Assembly (NCBI RefSeq): GCF_000217795.1
Contig: NC_015681.1
Coordinates: 248,001 to 312,000 of the forward strand
Direction of reading: 5' to 3'
Length of the DNA: 64,000 nucleotides
Origin: Thermodesulfatator indicus DSM 15286
GTDB taxonomy: Bacteria; Desulfobacterota; Thermodesulfobacteria; Thermodesulfobacteriales; Thermodesulfatatoraceae
The position numbers and the translations under genes were made by a program. The notes below the pieces were generated by a model. It worked only from the letters and a program-made list of their open reading frames with translations, made no database searches and was not told the origin of the DNA. Position 1 is the stretch's first letter; every line of letters begins with the position of its first letter. Positions 28,733-39,268 of the stretch are shown piece after piece.

Positions 28733-29279
28733 TTAGTTCCTCAAGTCTCTCTGGATTAAAGGGCAATTTTTTGAAAAGTCTTCTTTCAAGAAGCTTACAA
28801 AGTGATTCCATATGTTCAATTTTTATAAGAGAATGTACCGTTTTACCATAACGCACTTTTAAATCTCTAAAACGCTCTTTTAGGGAAACGATCTCAGTGT
28901 GTTTTACTCTTTTATCCGCGTAAAAAACCACTTCTTCTTCACGAATAGGCGCACCTGGAGGCCCAGGTTTTAAAAACACATGCTGCCCAACAATCCTTGC
29001 CACTTCAGGATAGCCTAATTGTTCAAGAAGTTTTTGCCCTGAAAGGGCATGATCTTCTCCGCTTTTTAGCGAAAGATGCTTGGTAACATCATGAAGAAGG
29101 GCTGCGGCCTCAATTAAAGCTAAATCAAGATCTTCATCCACTCTGTTTAGCTCTCGGGCTAAATAAAGCGCCACTTTGGTAACCACCTCACAGTGTTTGA
29201 CAATATGAGGGGGAACCTGATTTTCGCCAAGAATTTCATAGCATCTTTCGCGATTGGGTATCCTTAAAGCGTCCGCCAT
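28722..29279 (-). CDS. HD-domain phosphohydrolase
   Basis: The 185-residue protein carries an HD-type metal hydrolase domain. The first His is at 'HIVKHCEVV', then comes 'ALLHDVTKHL' (the HD pair) and a later 'GEDHALSGQKLLEQLGYPEVARIVGQH'. Relatives hydrolyse nucleotides or act on tRNA ends or cyclic nucleotides, and the substrate is not evident. It is translationally linked to ddl by an 11-base overlap and is separated from the dehydrogenase gene upstream by 181 bases of mainly repeat DNA. Confidence 0.85.
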   Translation of the reverse strand: MADALRIPNRERCYEILGENQVPPHIVKHCEVVTKVALYLARELNRVDEDLDLALIEAAALLHDVTKHLSLKSGEDHALSGQKLLEQLGYPEVARIVGQHVFLKPGPPGAPIREEEVVFYADKRVKHTEIVSLKERFRDLKVRYGKTVHSLIKIEHMESLCKLLERRLFKKLPFNPERLEELNDA

Positions 29280-29344
29280 TTCTTATTAATCCGAACGTTT
29301 TTTATCATCACAGGCATAATCGGCCACGGAAATAACCCTATTAA

Positions 29345-29444
29345 GTCACTGTGAGGCCTCGTTAGAGGCCGAAACAGTCCTTGCCCTGAGCGCAGCAAAG
29401 GGATCTCCGAGATCGCCACGGCGACTGCGTCGCCTCGCGATGAC
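29345..29444. repeat. Degenerate dispersed intergenic repeat with inverted ends, copy C
   Basis: The element opens GTCACTGTGAGG (29345-29356) and closes CCTCGCGATGAC (29433-29444); these ends are inverted repeats of each other at 9 of 12 bases. Inside is GGCCTCGTTAGAGGCC (hairpin) and a GATCTCCGAGATC palindrome. This gives the clearest view of the element's borders among the four copies in the window. Confidence 0.65.
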
Positions 29445-29460
29445 AGAGAGAAGGCTAAAC

Positions 29461-31126
<1,666 letters not shown>

Positions 31127-31735
31127 GCAACCTCTGGGTCAATAGATGGGCCTTACGCAACGGCTCTGGAATACGATAACCAGAAAGACTGGCCTTGACC
31201 ACCTTTAAGGCACTTTCAAGATCAATTAAATGCCCGGGAGATACAAAAACCGGCTTAACTCCTTTTCGCGTGCGTAAAACAACACCCTTAACCTGGCCAT
31301 TTATAAAAATGGGACAAAAGGCACCAGGCTTGTCCTCGGGAAGCTCAAACTCACCTATTAAAGGTTTTTTGGCTACGCCAATCGTTGGTATGTTAAGTTC
31401 GAGCCCTAAATGTGAAGCTAACCCCAAACCCCTGGGATGTAAAATACCCTGCCCATCAACTAGCAAAACTTCTGGTTTTATCTTCAATTTGGCAAAGGCC
31501 TTTTTCAAAACCGGTACTTCTCTGAAGGAAAGAAAACCTGGAATGTAAGGAAAAGTTACTTTTTCCACCGCGTAGGTCTCTTCTATCACTTTTCCTTTTT
31601 CAAGATCATAAACTACTACAGCTCCAATAGCATAACCTGGCTCAATGTAAGAGACATCAGCTCCGCCTATTAAGCGCGGCAAGTGCGAAAGGGGAGCTAG
31701 TTTTATTTGCCGGGCTAGATTCTTTTGTAATGTTT

Positions 31736-33151
31736 TCAGGTCATCAAGTTTTCCTGGCAAAACTTTACCAACTCTTCAGGAATATTGGCCAAAGCGGCGT
31801 TTGACATGAAAAGAACAATATCACCAGGGCTTATCTCTTCTTTTAAGGCCTTCAAAAGCTCCGGATAATCGGCAATAACAGAGGCTGATGCCCCTAAAGA
31901 GGTAATTTCCTGAGCTAATTCTTTGAGGTTAAGCCTGTCCTCAGGCGGAACTTTTTCTATGTCAGCAGGCACCTTAATAAAAACCACGTCAGCTATTGAA
32001 AAAGCTATGGCATAATCTTTTTGAAAGATCTTGCGGCGACTGGTATTAGTGCGTGGTTCAAAAACGGCTATGAGTCTTCGGCCAGGCCAAGTTTCTTTTA
32101 CCGCTTTAGTAGTGGCCGAAACCGCCGTTGGATGGTGGGCAAAGTCGTCAATAATGGTTACCGGTTCCTCTAACAAAATCTCCTGGCGCCGTTTGGTGCC
32201 GGGAAAATCAGCAAAGGTATTTTTTAAATTTTCTCTCCGAAAGCCAAGTCCTAAAAGCAATCCATAAACCCCTAAGGCATTTAAAGCGTTATGTTCACCA
32301 ATCAAGGGAAGAAAAAATTTGTCTTCTTGTTGGTTAAAAGAAAAAGTTAGCCACTGCCCGGGAGGGGTTGAGGTAGGTTCTCTCTTAATTAGCTTTAGGT
32401 CTCCCTTTTTACCATAGGAAATTTTTGGCCCAGAAAAAAGAGCCGCAAGTTCCGAGGCACCCTCATCATCTGCCGCATAACTCAAAAATCCATTAGAGGG
32501 AATAACCGAAAGGAAATATCTAAAGCTTTCTTTTAAAGCAGAAAAATCAGGATAAATGTCAGCGTGGTCAAATTCAACGCTAGTTAAAATGGCCCCATAG
32601 GGCGCATAGTGGATAAACTTCGGCCGTTTATCAAAAAAAGCGCTGTCATATTCATCACCTTCAAGAACAGCAAAACGGCCTTGAGTGTAATTGAAGTTAC
32701 GGAGGATATCTCGCCTTAGCCCTCCAATAAAATAAGTTGGGGCCTCACCGAGTTTTTCCAACACATAGGCTAATAGGGCCGAAGTAGTTGTCTTTCCGTG
32801 GGTTCCCGCTACGACCAGGCTTTTTTTTCGAGCAATAAAATAACCGTAAAGAGCTTCTGGAAGCGAAAGATAAAGAATTTTATTTTCAAGTACAAACTGG
32901 ACTTCAGGGTTATCAACCCGGGCCACATTGCCTATAATAACCAGGTCTGGATCAAAATTTTTAATATTGGCCGGATTGAAACCTTGAAAGTAGGTAATAC
33001 CCAGTTCGTTTAAAAGATCACTCATAGGGGGATAAACGGGGCCTTTTTCTGAACCAGAAACTTTAGCCCCAGCCTTTTTAAAAAGGCCCGCTAGGGCTCC
33101 CATCCCTACTCCACCAATTCCAATAAAATAAACTTTTTCAGGAAATTTCAT
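31736..33151 (-). CDS. mpl: UDP-N-acetylmuramate:L-Ala-gamma-D-Glu-meso-DAP ligase
   Basis: The 471-residue Mur-ligase family protein has 'VYFIGIGGVGMGALAGLFKKAG', the Mpl-type 'VYPPMSDLLNELGI', P-loop 'VAGTHGKTTTSALLAYVLE', 'VLEGDEYDSAFFDKRPKFIHYAPYGAILTSVEFDHADIYPD' in outline and 'IIDDFAHHPTAV'. The PPMS segment and the EGDEYD...D...RPKF block favour Mpl over MurC. It reattaches recycled tripeptide to UDP-MurNAc, so it fits with nagZ in a wall-recycling capability. The ribosome site is weak (TTTAGG). An inverted repeat lies directly upstream at 33165-33212. Confidence 0.9.
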   Translation of the reverse strand: MKFPEKVYFIGIGGVGMGALAGLFKKAGAKVSGSEKGPVYPPMSDLLNELGITYFQGFNPANIKNFDPDLVIIGNVARVDNPEVQFVLENKILYLSLPEALYGYFIARKKSLVVAGTHGKTTTSALLAYVLEKLGEAPTYFIGGLRRDILRNFNYTQGRFAVLEGDEYDSAFFDKRPKFIHYAPYGAILTSVEFDHADIYPDFSALKESFRYFLSVIPSNGFLSYAADDEGASELAALFSGPKISYGKKGDLKLIKREPTSTPPGQWLTFSFNQQEDKFFLPLIGEHNALNALGVYGLLLGLGFRRENLKNTFADFPGTKRRQEILLEEPVTIIDDFAHHPTAVSATTKAVKETWPGRRLIAVFEPRTNTSRRKIFQKDYAIAFSIADVVFIKVPADIEKVPPEDRLNLKELAQEITSLGASASVIADYPELLKALKEEISPGDIVLFMSNAALANIPEELVKFCQENLMT

Positions 33152-33164
33152 GCCTAAACTTTAT

Positions 33165-33212
33165 GGGGACAGGCAAAATTTGGCAAGTCTGTTCGCAGAA
33201 TTTGCCTGTCCC
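33165..33212. repeat. Imperfect inverted repeat upstream of mpl
   Basis: GGGACAGGCAAAATT (33166-33180) and AATTTGCCTGTCCC (33199-33212) are inverted copies apart from one extra A. The spacer is about 18 bases. The GGGGACAGGC wording resembles REP-type palindromes associated with Y1 transposases in deltaproteobacteria, which is a resemblance from memory. It separates mpl from the tRNA-Pro promoter. Confidence 0.6.
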
Positions 33213-33229
33213 TAAATTCATTTTTCAGG

Positions 33230-33258
33230 TTGCCAAGGTTATCTTTAGAGGATAAATT
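33230..33258 (+). promoter_or_regulatory. Putative promoter of tRNA-Pro
   Basis: TTGCCA (33230-33235), 17 bases, TAAATT (33253-33258); a start near 33265 lies about 7 bases before the mature tRNA. Spacing is ideal and the boxes are near consensus. Confidence 0.6.
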
Positions 33259-33271
33259 TTAAGAAGTTTTT

Positions 33272-33348
33272 CGGGGAGTGGCGCAGCCTGGCAGCGCACC
33301 TGCCTTGGGAGCAGGGGGTCGGCGGTTCAAATCCGTCCTCCCCGACCA
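33272..33348 (+). tRNA. tRNA-Pro (anticodon TGG)
   Basis: 77 bases including encoded CCA. The acceptor CGGGGAG pairs with CTCCCCG, the anticodon stem CCTGC/GCAGG encloses CTTGGGA with anticodon TGG, and the T arm GGCGGTTCAAATCCGTC is regular. The sequence follows bacterial proline tRNA closely. The gene stands alone, with its own promoter, and the AsmA-like gene starts 21 bases downstream. Confidence 0.95.
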
Positions 33349-33368
33349 TTCTCTAAAAAGTATTCCCT

Positions 33369-36300
33369 ATGAAAAAGCGACTTAAAACCTTAGCGCTCAT
33401 TCTGAGCATCACCACTTTTGTTTTACTGATACTTTTGGCTTTTATCGTAGTTTTTCTCCCTTATCTGGTAAATCTCGAAGTGATTCGATCCCAGATAGCC
33501 AATAAGCTCTCTAAACAATTACACGCCAAAGTTTACTTAAAAGAAGTCAGAATTCGCCTAATACCTAGGCCTACAATCAAAACCAAAGAACTTGAAATAG
33601 AACACCAAAAATATTCATTTTACCTAAAAGAAGGGGATCTCATTCTCAAACTGGTTCCTCTTTTTCATAAAAGAATAGAAGTCGAAAAATGTCTCCTTAG
33701 CCAGCCAGTTTTTGTTAAGAAAAAAGGAAAAGGGCCACCTCCTGTAATTTCACCCCAAAAAATTTTTAAAATTACAGGAGAACTCTTACCCAAAATTCCT
33801 ACCCTCACTGTCCAGATAAAACAAGGGGCCATTATATTTAGCTCAGCTAACCAAAAGGAAATCCTTTTTGATAAAATAGACGCTACCCTTTCTCTTCAGC
33901 CAGACTTTTTAGAATTTGAAGGCAAGGCTCTAAATCCGGCTTTAAAAAATTTAACGTTTTCTCTACGACTCTGGCCAAAGGAAGAATTAGCCGAAGGTTT
34001 ACTTAGAGTAAAACATTTAGACTTGTCGCTTTTCCCTCTTTTAAATTCATATAGCTCTATAACACGTCTAAAAACCGATATAAATTTGGATTTATCTTAT
34101 CGTTACGAAAATCAAAAATGGTTATTGGGATTCACGGCCTCAGCTCCTTGCTTTCTTAAAGAAGAACCTAATAACTTAATTTTTGATTGCGCCGCCCTGG
34201 TTGGCCAAGCCACTTATGGCTCTTCTGGTCTAAAAATAGAAATAAAAGACCTTGCCATGAAAAATCCCGCCCTATTTGCCTCGGGGTATTTTTTGCACGA
34301 AAACAAAAAAGCTGCTTTTGACTTCCACATCCGAGAAGGAGATTGGGGAGCTATCAGAAAAAGGCTTTTACTGCTTCTACCTGAAAACCGAGGCCTTAAA
34401 ACTCTTTGCGAAATCGTAATAGACGGTAAGGCTAAAGATATTCACCTAAAAAGTGAAGCCCCAAACCTAAAGACCCTTTTCCATCTAGACAATTTTTCTT
34501 ATGAAGGGACAGCTGAAAATGGTGTCATTCGAGTTCCTACCCTTAATTTGAGACTGGAAAATGTATCTGGCTGGGCTTCTTTAAAAAAGGCAATTCTTAA
34601 AGTAAAAAAAGGAGAAGGAGATTACCAGCAAACCCATCTTTCTAATGTTTCTTTAGAACTTAATTTAAGAAAATTAAAAGACAAAACATCGCCGCTCATT
34701 TTTGAAGCAGATTTCAAAACAAATTTCAACGACCTTAGAAAAATATTAGGCGCCTTGCCCTTACCGGCTAAAATAAACGAAGAGTTAAACAACTTAAATG
34801 GTACCGGAAAACTTTTCGGTCAAGTAAAAATCGGCGGCCTTTTAAAAAAGCCCATTGTTTCCTTTTCTTTTACGCCTGCTAATCTCTCATTGAAATATGC
34901 TCACTTTCCTTTACCAGCAGTTTTAAATGACGGGCTGGTCACTTATAAAGCCCATACCCTATCCGTAAAGGGAATAGAAATCTCATTCCCTAAAAGTAAG
35001 ATTTTTACTTCTTTTTCGTTAAATATTTCTAAAAAACCTTATTTTTTTACTTTATCTGAGGCTAGAGGAACAATTTTTATACCTGAACTCAAAAAAATAT
35101 TACATAGTTATCCCAAAGGAGAGGAAATACTAAATCGCTATCCTTTTGACGGCGAGTGGATAGACTTAATTTACGCCAGCTACAAAGGCCTTTTAGAAGA
35201 AAAATCACTTGTCCAAAACTTTTCTCTTAAAGCTCAAACAACAAACTTCAAAATATCGATGACCTATTTACCTGGACCCCTTTTCTTTAAAAGAGCCACG
35301 GTGATTTATGACAAATATAGCCTTGCTTTTGAAAATTCAGAAGCAAATCTTCTTGATGCTCATTTTTTGGGAGCAGGAGAAATAGATTTTAAGCCTTTAA
35401 GCTTATACCTAAGAGGTGAAGGGCAAAGTGGAAAAGATTTCATTTCTTGGATTTATAAAAAAGGAAAAATTCCTGATAAATTCTTTCCTGTAACGCCTAT
35501 TAAAGCAAGTTCCCTAAAATTTAAAATGGCTCTTCCAAAAATTACTTTTAACGGACAATTAATAAACCATAAAAACGTTAAGGCCTCTTTTAATTTTGAA
35601 AAAGATAAAAACTATTGGAAAATCAAATCTATAATTTATCCCAGTGCTTCGTCTCCAATTAATATCCAAATAGAAAAAAATTATATGTGGAACATAGCTT
35701 TTAACGGGCATTTAACCCAAGATCAGATAAAACAGTTTTTCTTAAAAAATCCCTTTGTATTAAAAAAAATTTCCGGCGATTTTACCGCTAAAATCAATGC
35801 AAAAGAGTTAACTCGTAGTCAATTTACGGGAACCTTAAAGGTAAGCGGGTTTAAATGGCCAACTAAGCCTAATATCTGGATAGAAGAACTCGATGTCAAA
35901 GCTCGTAAGAAAAATGTAAAAATAAAACATCTGGAAGCAGATATCGGCGATACTACTATCGAAGCCAAAGGTAATTTATATTTTGACCCTAATTTTATAA
36001 ACTTTGAAGGTAAAGTTTACTCTCCTTTCATTGTCCTTGACGATATTCTTTCTCTAAGAAAAAGAAATTCAAACAAAAATTCTAAAATTAAATTAGTAGG
36101 AACAGTAGATTTTGAAGTAGACTCGTTAGTTTACAAAAATTTTGAACTATCTCTCGTAACAGGAACTCTGTTTTATTATCCTGAAAAAATCCGTGTGGTA
36201 GTAAATCAAGCCAATTTATGTGGCATAAAATTCTGGGGAGACTATGAAAAGTCTTTAAAAGCACGAAAGTTAAAAGTTTTCTTCAAACGTCAAAATGGAG

Positions 36301-36917
36301 AACTGGCCAAAACATTATTTTGTCTTTTCCATCAGAAAAAATTTGAAGGCCCTTATAATCTCAAAGGAAATCTCTTAACTAGCGGTCATAAAGCCTTATT
36401 TGAGAAAAGTAGTGGTGAAATAAATTTTATCTCTAAAAAGGGAAGGATACATCAGTTTGGTCTTCTATCTAAGCTTCTAGCATTTTTAAGCCCTATAGAT
36501 ATATTTCAGGGAAATCTGCCCAATTTAGGAGAAGAAGGCTTGACCTACAATTTGTTAAAACTGGATGGTCGCTTTCAAAAAAAATATTTAGAGATTGAAA
36601 ATCTCGAATTAAATGCCCCGGGGTTTCGTTTCTTCGCTACTGGAAAGATAGACATCTTGAATAAAAAAATAAACCTTACCGCTTTAGTCTCTCCCTTCAA
36701 AACTGTTGACACCGTAGTAAGCAATGTCCCATTAGTAGGCTGGGTGTTAACTGGGAAGTCAAAAATGATCGTAGGGGTACCGATTCGTATAAGTGGAAAA
36801 CTTGAAGACCCTAGCATTATTCCCCTTGACCCTACTACCCTTGGATCTCACTTTTTAGGTATCGTAGGAAGAACATTTAAATTGCCATTTAAAATACTAT
36901 TTCCGGGTAAAAAATAG
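33369..36917 (+). CDS. AsmA-family outer-membrane-biogenesis-like protein
   Basis: A large 1182-residue protein with an N-terminal membrane helix (about residues 9-33) followed by an AsmA-type opening 'YLVNLEVIRSQIANKLSKQLHAKVYLKEVRIRLIPRPTIKTKELEIEH' in outline. The long beta-rich region and a C-terminal AsmA-like part ('LELNAPGFRFFATGKIDILNKKINL', 'LVGWVLTGKSKMIVGVPIRISGKLEDP') suggest a bridge-like lipid-transport protein anchored in the inner membrane and facing the periplasm. Family members (AsmA, YhdP, TamB) help lipid transport to the outer membrane. The substrate and partners are not known here. It ends 2 bases before the LigD-like gene. Confidence 0.85.
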   Translation: MKKRLKTLALILSITTFVLLILLAFIVVFLPYLVNLEVIRSQIANKLSKQLHAKVYLKEVRIRLIPRPTIKTKELEIEHQKYSFYLKEGDLILKLVPLFHKRIEVEKCLLSQPVFVKKKGKGPPPVISPQKIFKITGELLPKIPTLTVQIKQGAIIFSSANQKEILFDKIDATLSLQPDFLEFEGKALNPALKNLTFSLRLWPKEELAEGLLRVKHLDLSLFPLLNSYSSITRLKTDINLDLSYRYENQKWLLGFTASAPCFLKEEPNNLIFDCAALVGQATYGSSGLKIEIKDLAMKNPALFASGYFLHENKKAAFDFHIREGDWGAIRKRLLLLLPENRGLKTLCEIVIDGKAKDIHLKSEAPNLKTLFHLDNFSYEGTAENGVIRVPTLNLRLENVSGWASLKKAILKVKKGEGDYQQTHLSNVSLELNLRKLKDKTSPLIFEADFKTNFNDLRKILGALPLPAKINEELNNLNGTGKLFGQVKIGGLLKKPIVSFSFTPANLSLKYAHFPLPAVLNDGLVTYKAHTLSVKGIEISFPKSKIFTSFSLNISKKPYFFTLSEARGTIFIPELKKILHSYPKGEEILNRYPFDGEWIDLIYASYKGLLEEKSLVQNFSLKAQTTNFKISMTYLPGPLFFKRATVIYDKYSLAFENSEANLLDAHFLGAGEIDFKPLSLYLRGEGQSGKDFISWIYKKGKIPDKFFPVTPIKASSLKFKMALPKITFNGQLINHKNVKASFNFEKDKNYWKIKSIIYPSASSPINIQIEKNYMWNIAFNGHLTQDQIKQFFLKNPFVLKKISGDFTAKINAKELTRSQFTGTLKVSGFKWPTKPNIWIEELDVKARKKNVKIKHLEADIGDTTIEAKGNLYFDPNFINFEGKVYSPFIVLDDILSLRKRNSNKNSKIKLVGTVDFEVDSLVYKNFELSLVTGTLFYYPEKIRVVVNQANLCGIKFWGDYEKSLKARKLKVFFKRQNGELAKTLFCLFHQKKFEGPYNLKGNLLTSGHKALFEKSSGEINFISKKGRIHQFGLLSKLLAFLSPIDIFQGNLPNLGEEGLTYNLLKLDGRFQKKYLEIENLELNAPGFRFFATGKIDILNKKINLTALVSPFKTVDTVVSNVPLVGWVLTGKSKMIVGVPIRISGKLEDPSIIPLDPTTLGSHFLGIVGRTFKLPFKILFPGKK

Positions 36918-36919
36918 CT

Positions 36920-37288
36920 ATGCCTCGCTTTTCGGTACAGGAACACCATGCCAGCCATCTACATTGGGACCTGCGTCTTGAAAAAGACGGAGTCCTTAAA
37001 TCTTGGGCTATACCCAAAGGCCCTCCCCTTGAACCAGGTGTAAGACGGCTTGCCATTCAAACAGAAGATCATCCCCTTGATTACATTTATTTTGAAGGCA
37101 TAATCCCGCCAGGATATTACGGAGCAGGCGTAGTAAAGCTTTGGGATAAAGGCGAATATGACATTGAAAAATGGGAAGACGAAAAAATTGTGGTCAATTT
37201 TCACGGCGAAAAATTAAAAGGCCGCTACACCCTTCTTCGTTTACGAGACAAAAATTGGCTTATATTTAAAAATAAAAGACAAGATTAA
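36920..37288 (+). CDS. Stand-alone DNA ligase D-type 3'-phosphoesterase domain protein
   Basis: The 122-residue protein is a LigD phosphoesterase (PE) domain on its own: 'FSVQEHHASHLHWDLRLEKDG' in outline (His and Asp of the metal site), 'LKSWAIPKGPPLEPG', 'VRRLAIQTEDHPLDYIYFEGIIPPGYYGAG' and a terminal 'YTLLRLRDKNWLIFKNKR'. The domain resects 3' ribonucleotides and 3' phosphates at DNA ends. No ligase or polymerase domain and no Ku gene is present in the window, so it may act as a separate end-cleaning enzyme. It starts 2 bases after the AsmA-like gene. Confidence 0.9.
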   Translation: MPRFSVQEHHASHLHWDLRLEKDGVLKSWAIPKGPPLEPGVRRLAIQTEDHPLDYIYFEGIIPPGYYGAGVVKLWDKGEYDIEKWEDEKIVVNFHGEKLKGRYTLLRLRDKNWLIFKNKRQD

Positions 37289-38049
37289 GATTTAGAAAGC
37301 AAAGAATTTTCCGTCTTTTGAGGGATTATCCCCTTAATTTTACCTGCTATTTCTAAAATGGCTTTAGCGGCTTTTGTCTCCCGATTATAAGCTAGTAAAG
37401 GTTTTTGGAGACGAATACTTTGCGTGAGGGCAGGATCTTTAGGTATAGAGCCTAAAAACAAAGGGTTGGCCCCCAAATAATGATCAATAACCTTTTTAAG
37501 GTGTAGAAAATATTGTTCTCCTTCCTGTTGAGAAGCCTGATTAGCCACCAATAAAAAGTTTTTTTGACCGTAATCTCGAAAAAGGACCTTTATAAGGGCA
37601 TAGGCATCGGTAATAGAAGTAGGTTCAGGGGTAAAAACCACTATAGTATAGCTAGCCAGACAATTAAACCAGAGAACTGCCGGAGAAATGCCAGCTCCAG
37701 TATCAAAAAGTAATAAATCATAGCTAGAAGAAAGCTCATGAAACCCTAATTCCAGAATACCTTTCATATCCGAATCAGGTTGTACTAACTCCACTACCCC
37801 AGAAGCTGCCGGAAGGACATGGAAACCGTATCCCCCTTCCACTACAGCCTCTTTAAGGGAACGGCCTTCTAGGAGGACATGCTTTACAGTAACTTTAGGC
37901 GCCAGAGAAAGCATTATGTCTACGTTAGCCAGACCAAGATCAGCATCCACCAACAAAACTTTATATTCTGGACTCAACGCCAGAGCCAGATTAACAGCCA
38001 GAGAAGTCTTACCTACTCCTCCTTTACCGCTTGTTATACTAATCATCAT
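37285..38049 (-). CDS. MinD/FlhG-like ParA-family ATPase
   Basis: The 254-residue protein has the deviant Walker A 'ITSGKGGVGKTS' and 'LLVDADLGLANVDIML' with the FlhG/MinD-typical DADLGLANVD. It also has a switch region 'LLLFDTGAGISPAVLWF' and 'VVFTPEPTSITDAYALIKVLF', which is the form seen in FlhG/FleN and MinD-like positioning ATPases. The DADLGLANVD wording favours FlhG. No flagellar or min genes are next to it; it shares an 11-base overlap with the diguanylate cyclase upstream. Role in polar placement or flagellar number is possible but unproven. Confidence 0.85.
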   Translation of the reverse strand: MMISITSGKGGVGKTSLAVNLALALSPEYKVLLVDADLGLANVDIMLSLAPKVTVKHVLLEGRSLKEAVVEGGYGFHVLPAASGVVELVQPDSDMKGILELGFHELSSSYDLLLFDTGAGISPAVLWFNCLASYTIVVFTPEPTSITDAYALIKVLFRDYGQKNFLLVANQASQQEGEQYFLHLKKVIDHYLGANPLFLGSIPKDPALTQSIRLQKPLLAYNRETKAAKAILEIAGKIKGIIPQKTENSLLSKS

Positions 38050-38743
38050 ATTGCCACACTCCTTTTAAAGCTTCCCTTTCTTCGTAGGTGATACCATCCT
38101 GTTCGGTAGAAAGAATTTGCTCTTCTTGGTCAGTCACGATACAGTTACGTCCAGCTTCTTTGGCCTGATAAAGAAGCTTATCAACTTTGGCCAAAAATTC
38201 TTCGGCAGAAAGCCCTGAAAGAGGTCTGTAAGTTCCTACTCCCATACTAGCCGTTATATGGAAAGGTTTATCTTTAGGGCCAAAGAGGGCCTCGTTTATA
38301 CTGCGTTTAAGACGTTTGGCTACCGCAAAAGCCCCCTCACTCCCTGTAGTTGGGAGAATAACAGCAAATTCCTCACCACCATAACGAGCCGGGATATCTA
38401 TTTTGCGGATATTCTTCTTTATTATTTCGGCGACTTTTCTAAGTACTTCGTCACCGACAAGATGGCCATATTGGTCATTTACCTTTTTAAAGTGATCAAG
38501 ATCCATAAGAATTAACGAGAAAACACTTCTATCTCGCTTGGCCTTCTCAACATTAATTTCCAGCTCTTTTTCAAAAAAACGACGATTATAAAGACCCGTC
38601 AAAAAATCAATAGAAGCCTGGGCATGGAGTTCCTCACAGAGACTACACAGCTCTTTTATCATCTGGTTGGTTTTGGGGTCTATTTTGTGGCCGTTTTGGG
38701 CCAAAAATTCCTTTATTTGTTTTAAACGTCCTTCTATATCCAT
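38039..38743 (-). CDS. GGDEF diguanylate cyclase
   Basis: The 234-residue protein is a cytoplasmic diguanylate cyclase. A helical N-terminus of about 50 residues leads into the GGDEF domain with 'FLTGLYNRRFFEKEL', 'LILMDLDHFKKVNDQYGH' (metal Asp) and the active-site 'ARYGGEEFAVILP'. An RKID inhibitory site lies five residues before GGEEF, so product inhibition by c-di-GMP is likely. It is translated just ahead of the MinD/FlhG-like gene, which overlaps it. No sensory domain is recognisable. Confidence 0.93.
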   Translation of the reverse strand: MDIEGRLKQIKEFLAQNGHKIDPKTNQMIKELCSLCEELHAQASIDFLTGLYNRRFFEKELEINVEKAKRDRSVFSLILMDLDHFKKVNDQYGHLVGDEVLRKVAEIIKKNIRKIDIPARYGGEEFAVILPTTGSEGAFAVAKRLKRSINEALFGPKDKPFHITASMGVGTYRPLSGLSAEEFLAKVDKLLYQAKEAGRNCIVTDQEEQILSTEQDGITYEEREALKGVWQYDD

Positions 38744-38873
38744 AAATGCCTCTAAAAATTTTTCGGAAAGCGGGTAAAAAACTAAAATAAAAATTAATTA
38801 TTAGCTACTTTTTGAGGAAAAATCTAAAAGTAGAAGCGTATTTATTTGAGACCTTTGCAAAAACTCTAAAAAA

Positions 38874-39080
38874 ACAGAGATTGCTTCGGCTGCTAACGCA
38901 CCATACAATGACTCGTTTCCGGTCTTACGGTGAGCCTTTACCTCCGTTGTCATTGCAAGCACTTACCATATTTGTTACGGTGAGGAGCCGTAGGCGACGA
39001 AGCAGTCTCTGCGCCAATAGCTATCTGCCATCGGCCATCAGCCATTTAGTCGCTGCGACCCCGTACGGACGAAGCAGTCT
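38874..39080. repeat. Degenerate dispersed intergenic repeat, copy D, with heptad run
   Basis: This fills the middle of a 525-base gap. It contains AGATTGCTTCGGCTGC, GTCATTGCAAGC, GGAGCCGTAGGCGACGAAGCAGTCTC and GCTGCGACCCCGTACGGACGAAGCAGTC, all pieces of the same element as copies A-C. At 39020-39047 a 7-base unit repeats four times (GCTATCT, GCCATCG, GCCATCA, GCCATTT). The remainder of the gap holds only the rpoC terminator. Confidence 0.6.
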
Positions 39081-39219
39081 TTCAATACAAAGTTCTTTAC
39101 TTTGACTTTCTTTTACTCTCACGGGATTTACAAAAATAAAGCTTTTTAAGGTTTATGCTTATAGCTTTTAAAACTCTAAGCCCGGGGAAGATAAATTTGA
39201 ACTCGGGGCTATTGAACAA

Positions 39220-39245
39220 AAAAGGCGGCCTAAAGGCCGCCTTTT
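39220..39245 (-). terminator. Terminator after rpoC
   Basis: AAAAGGCGGCC (39220-39230), four-base loop, GGCCGCCTTTT (39235-39245), a perfect 11-bp stem. On the minus strand it lies about 24 bases beyond the rpoC stop and runs into a T-rich tract (complement of the A run at 39218-39223). Confidence 0.85.
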
Positions 39246-39268
39246 AAAGCTAGTCTCAAATTACATAG

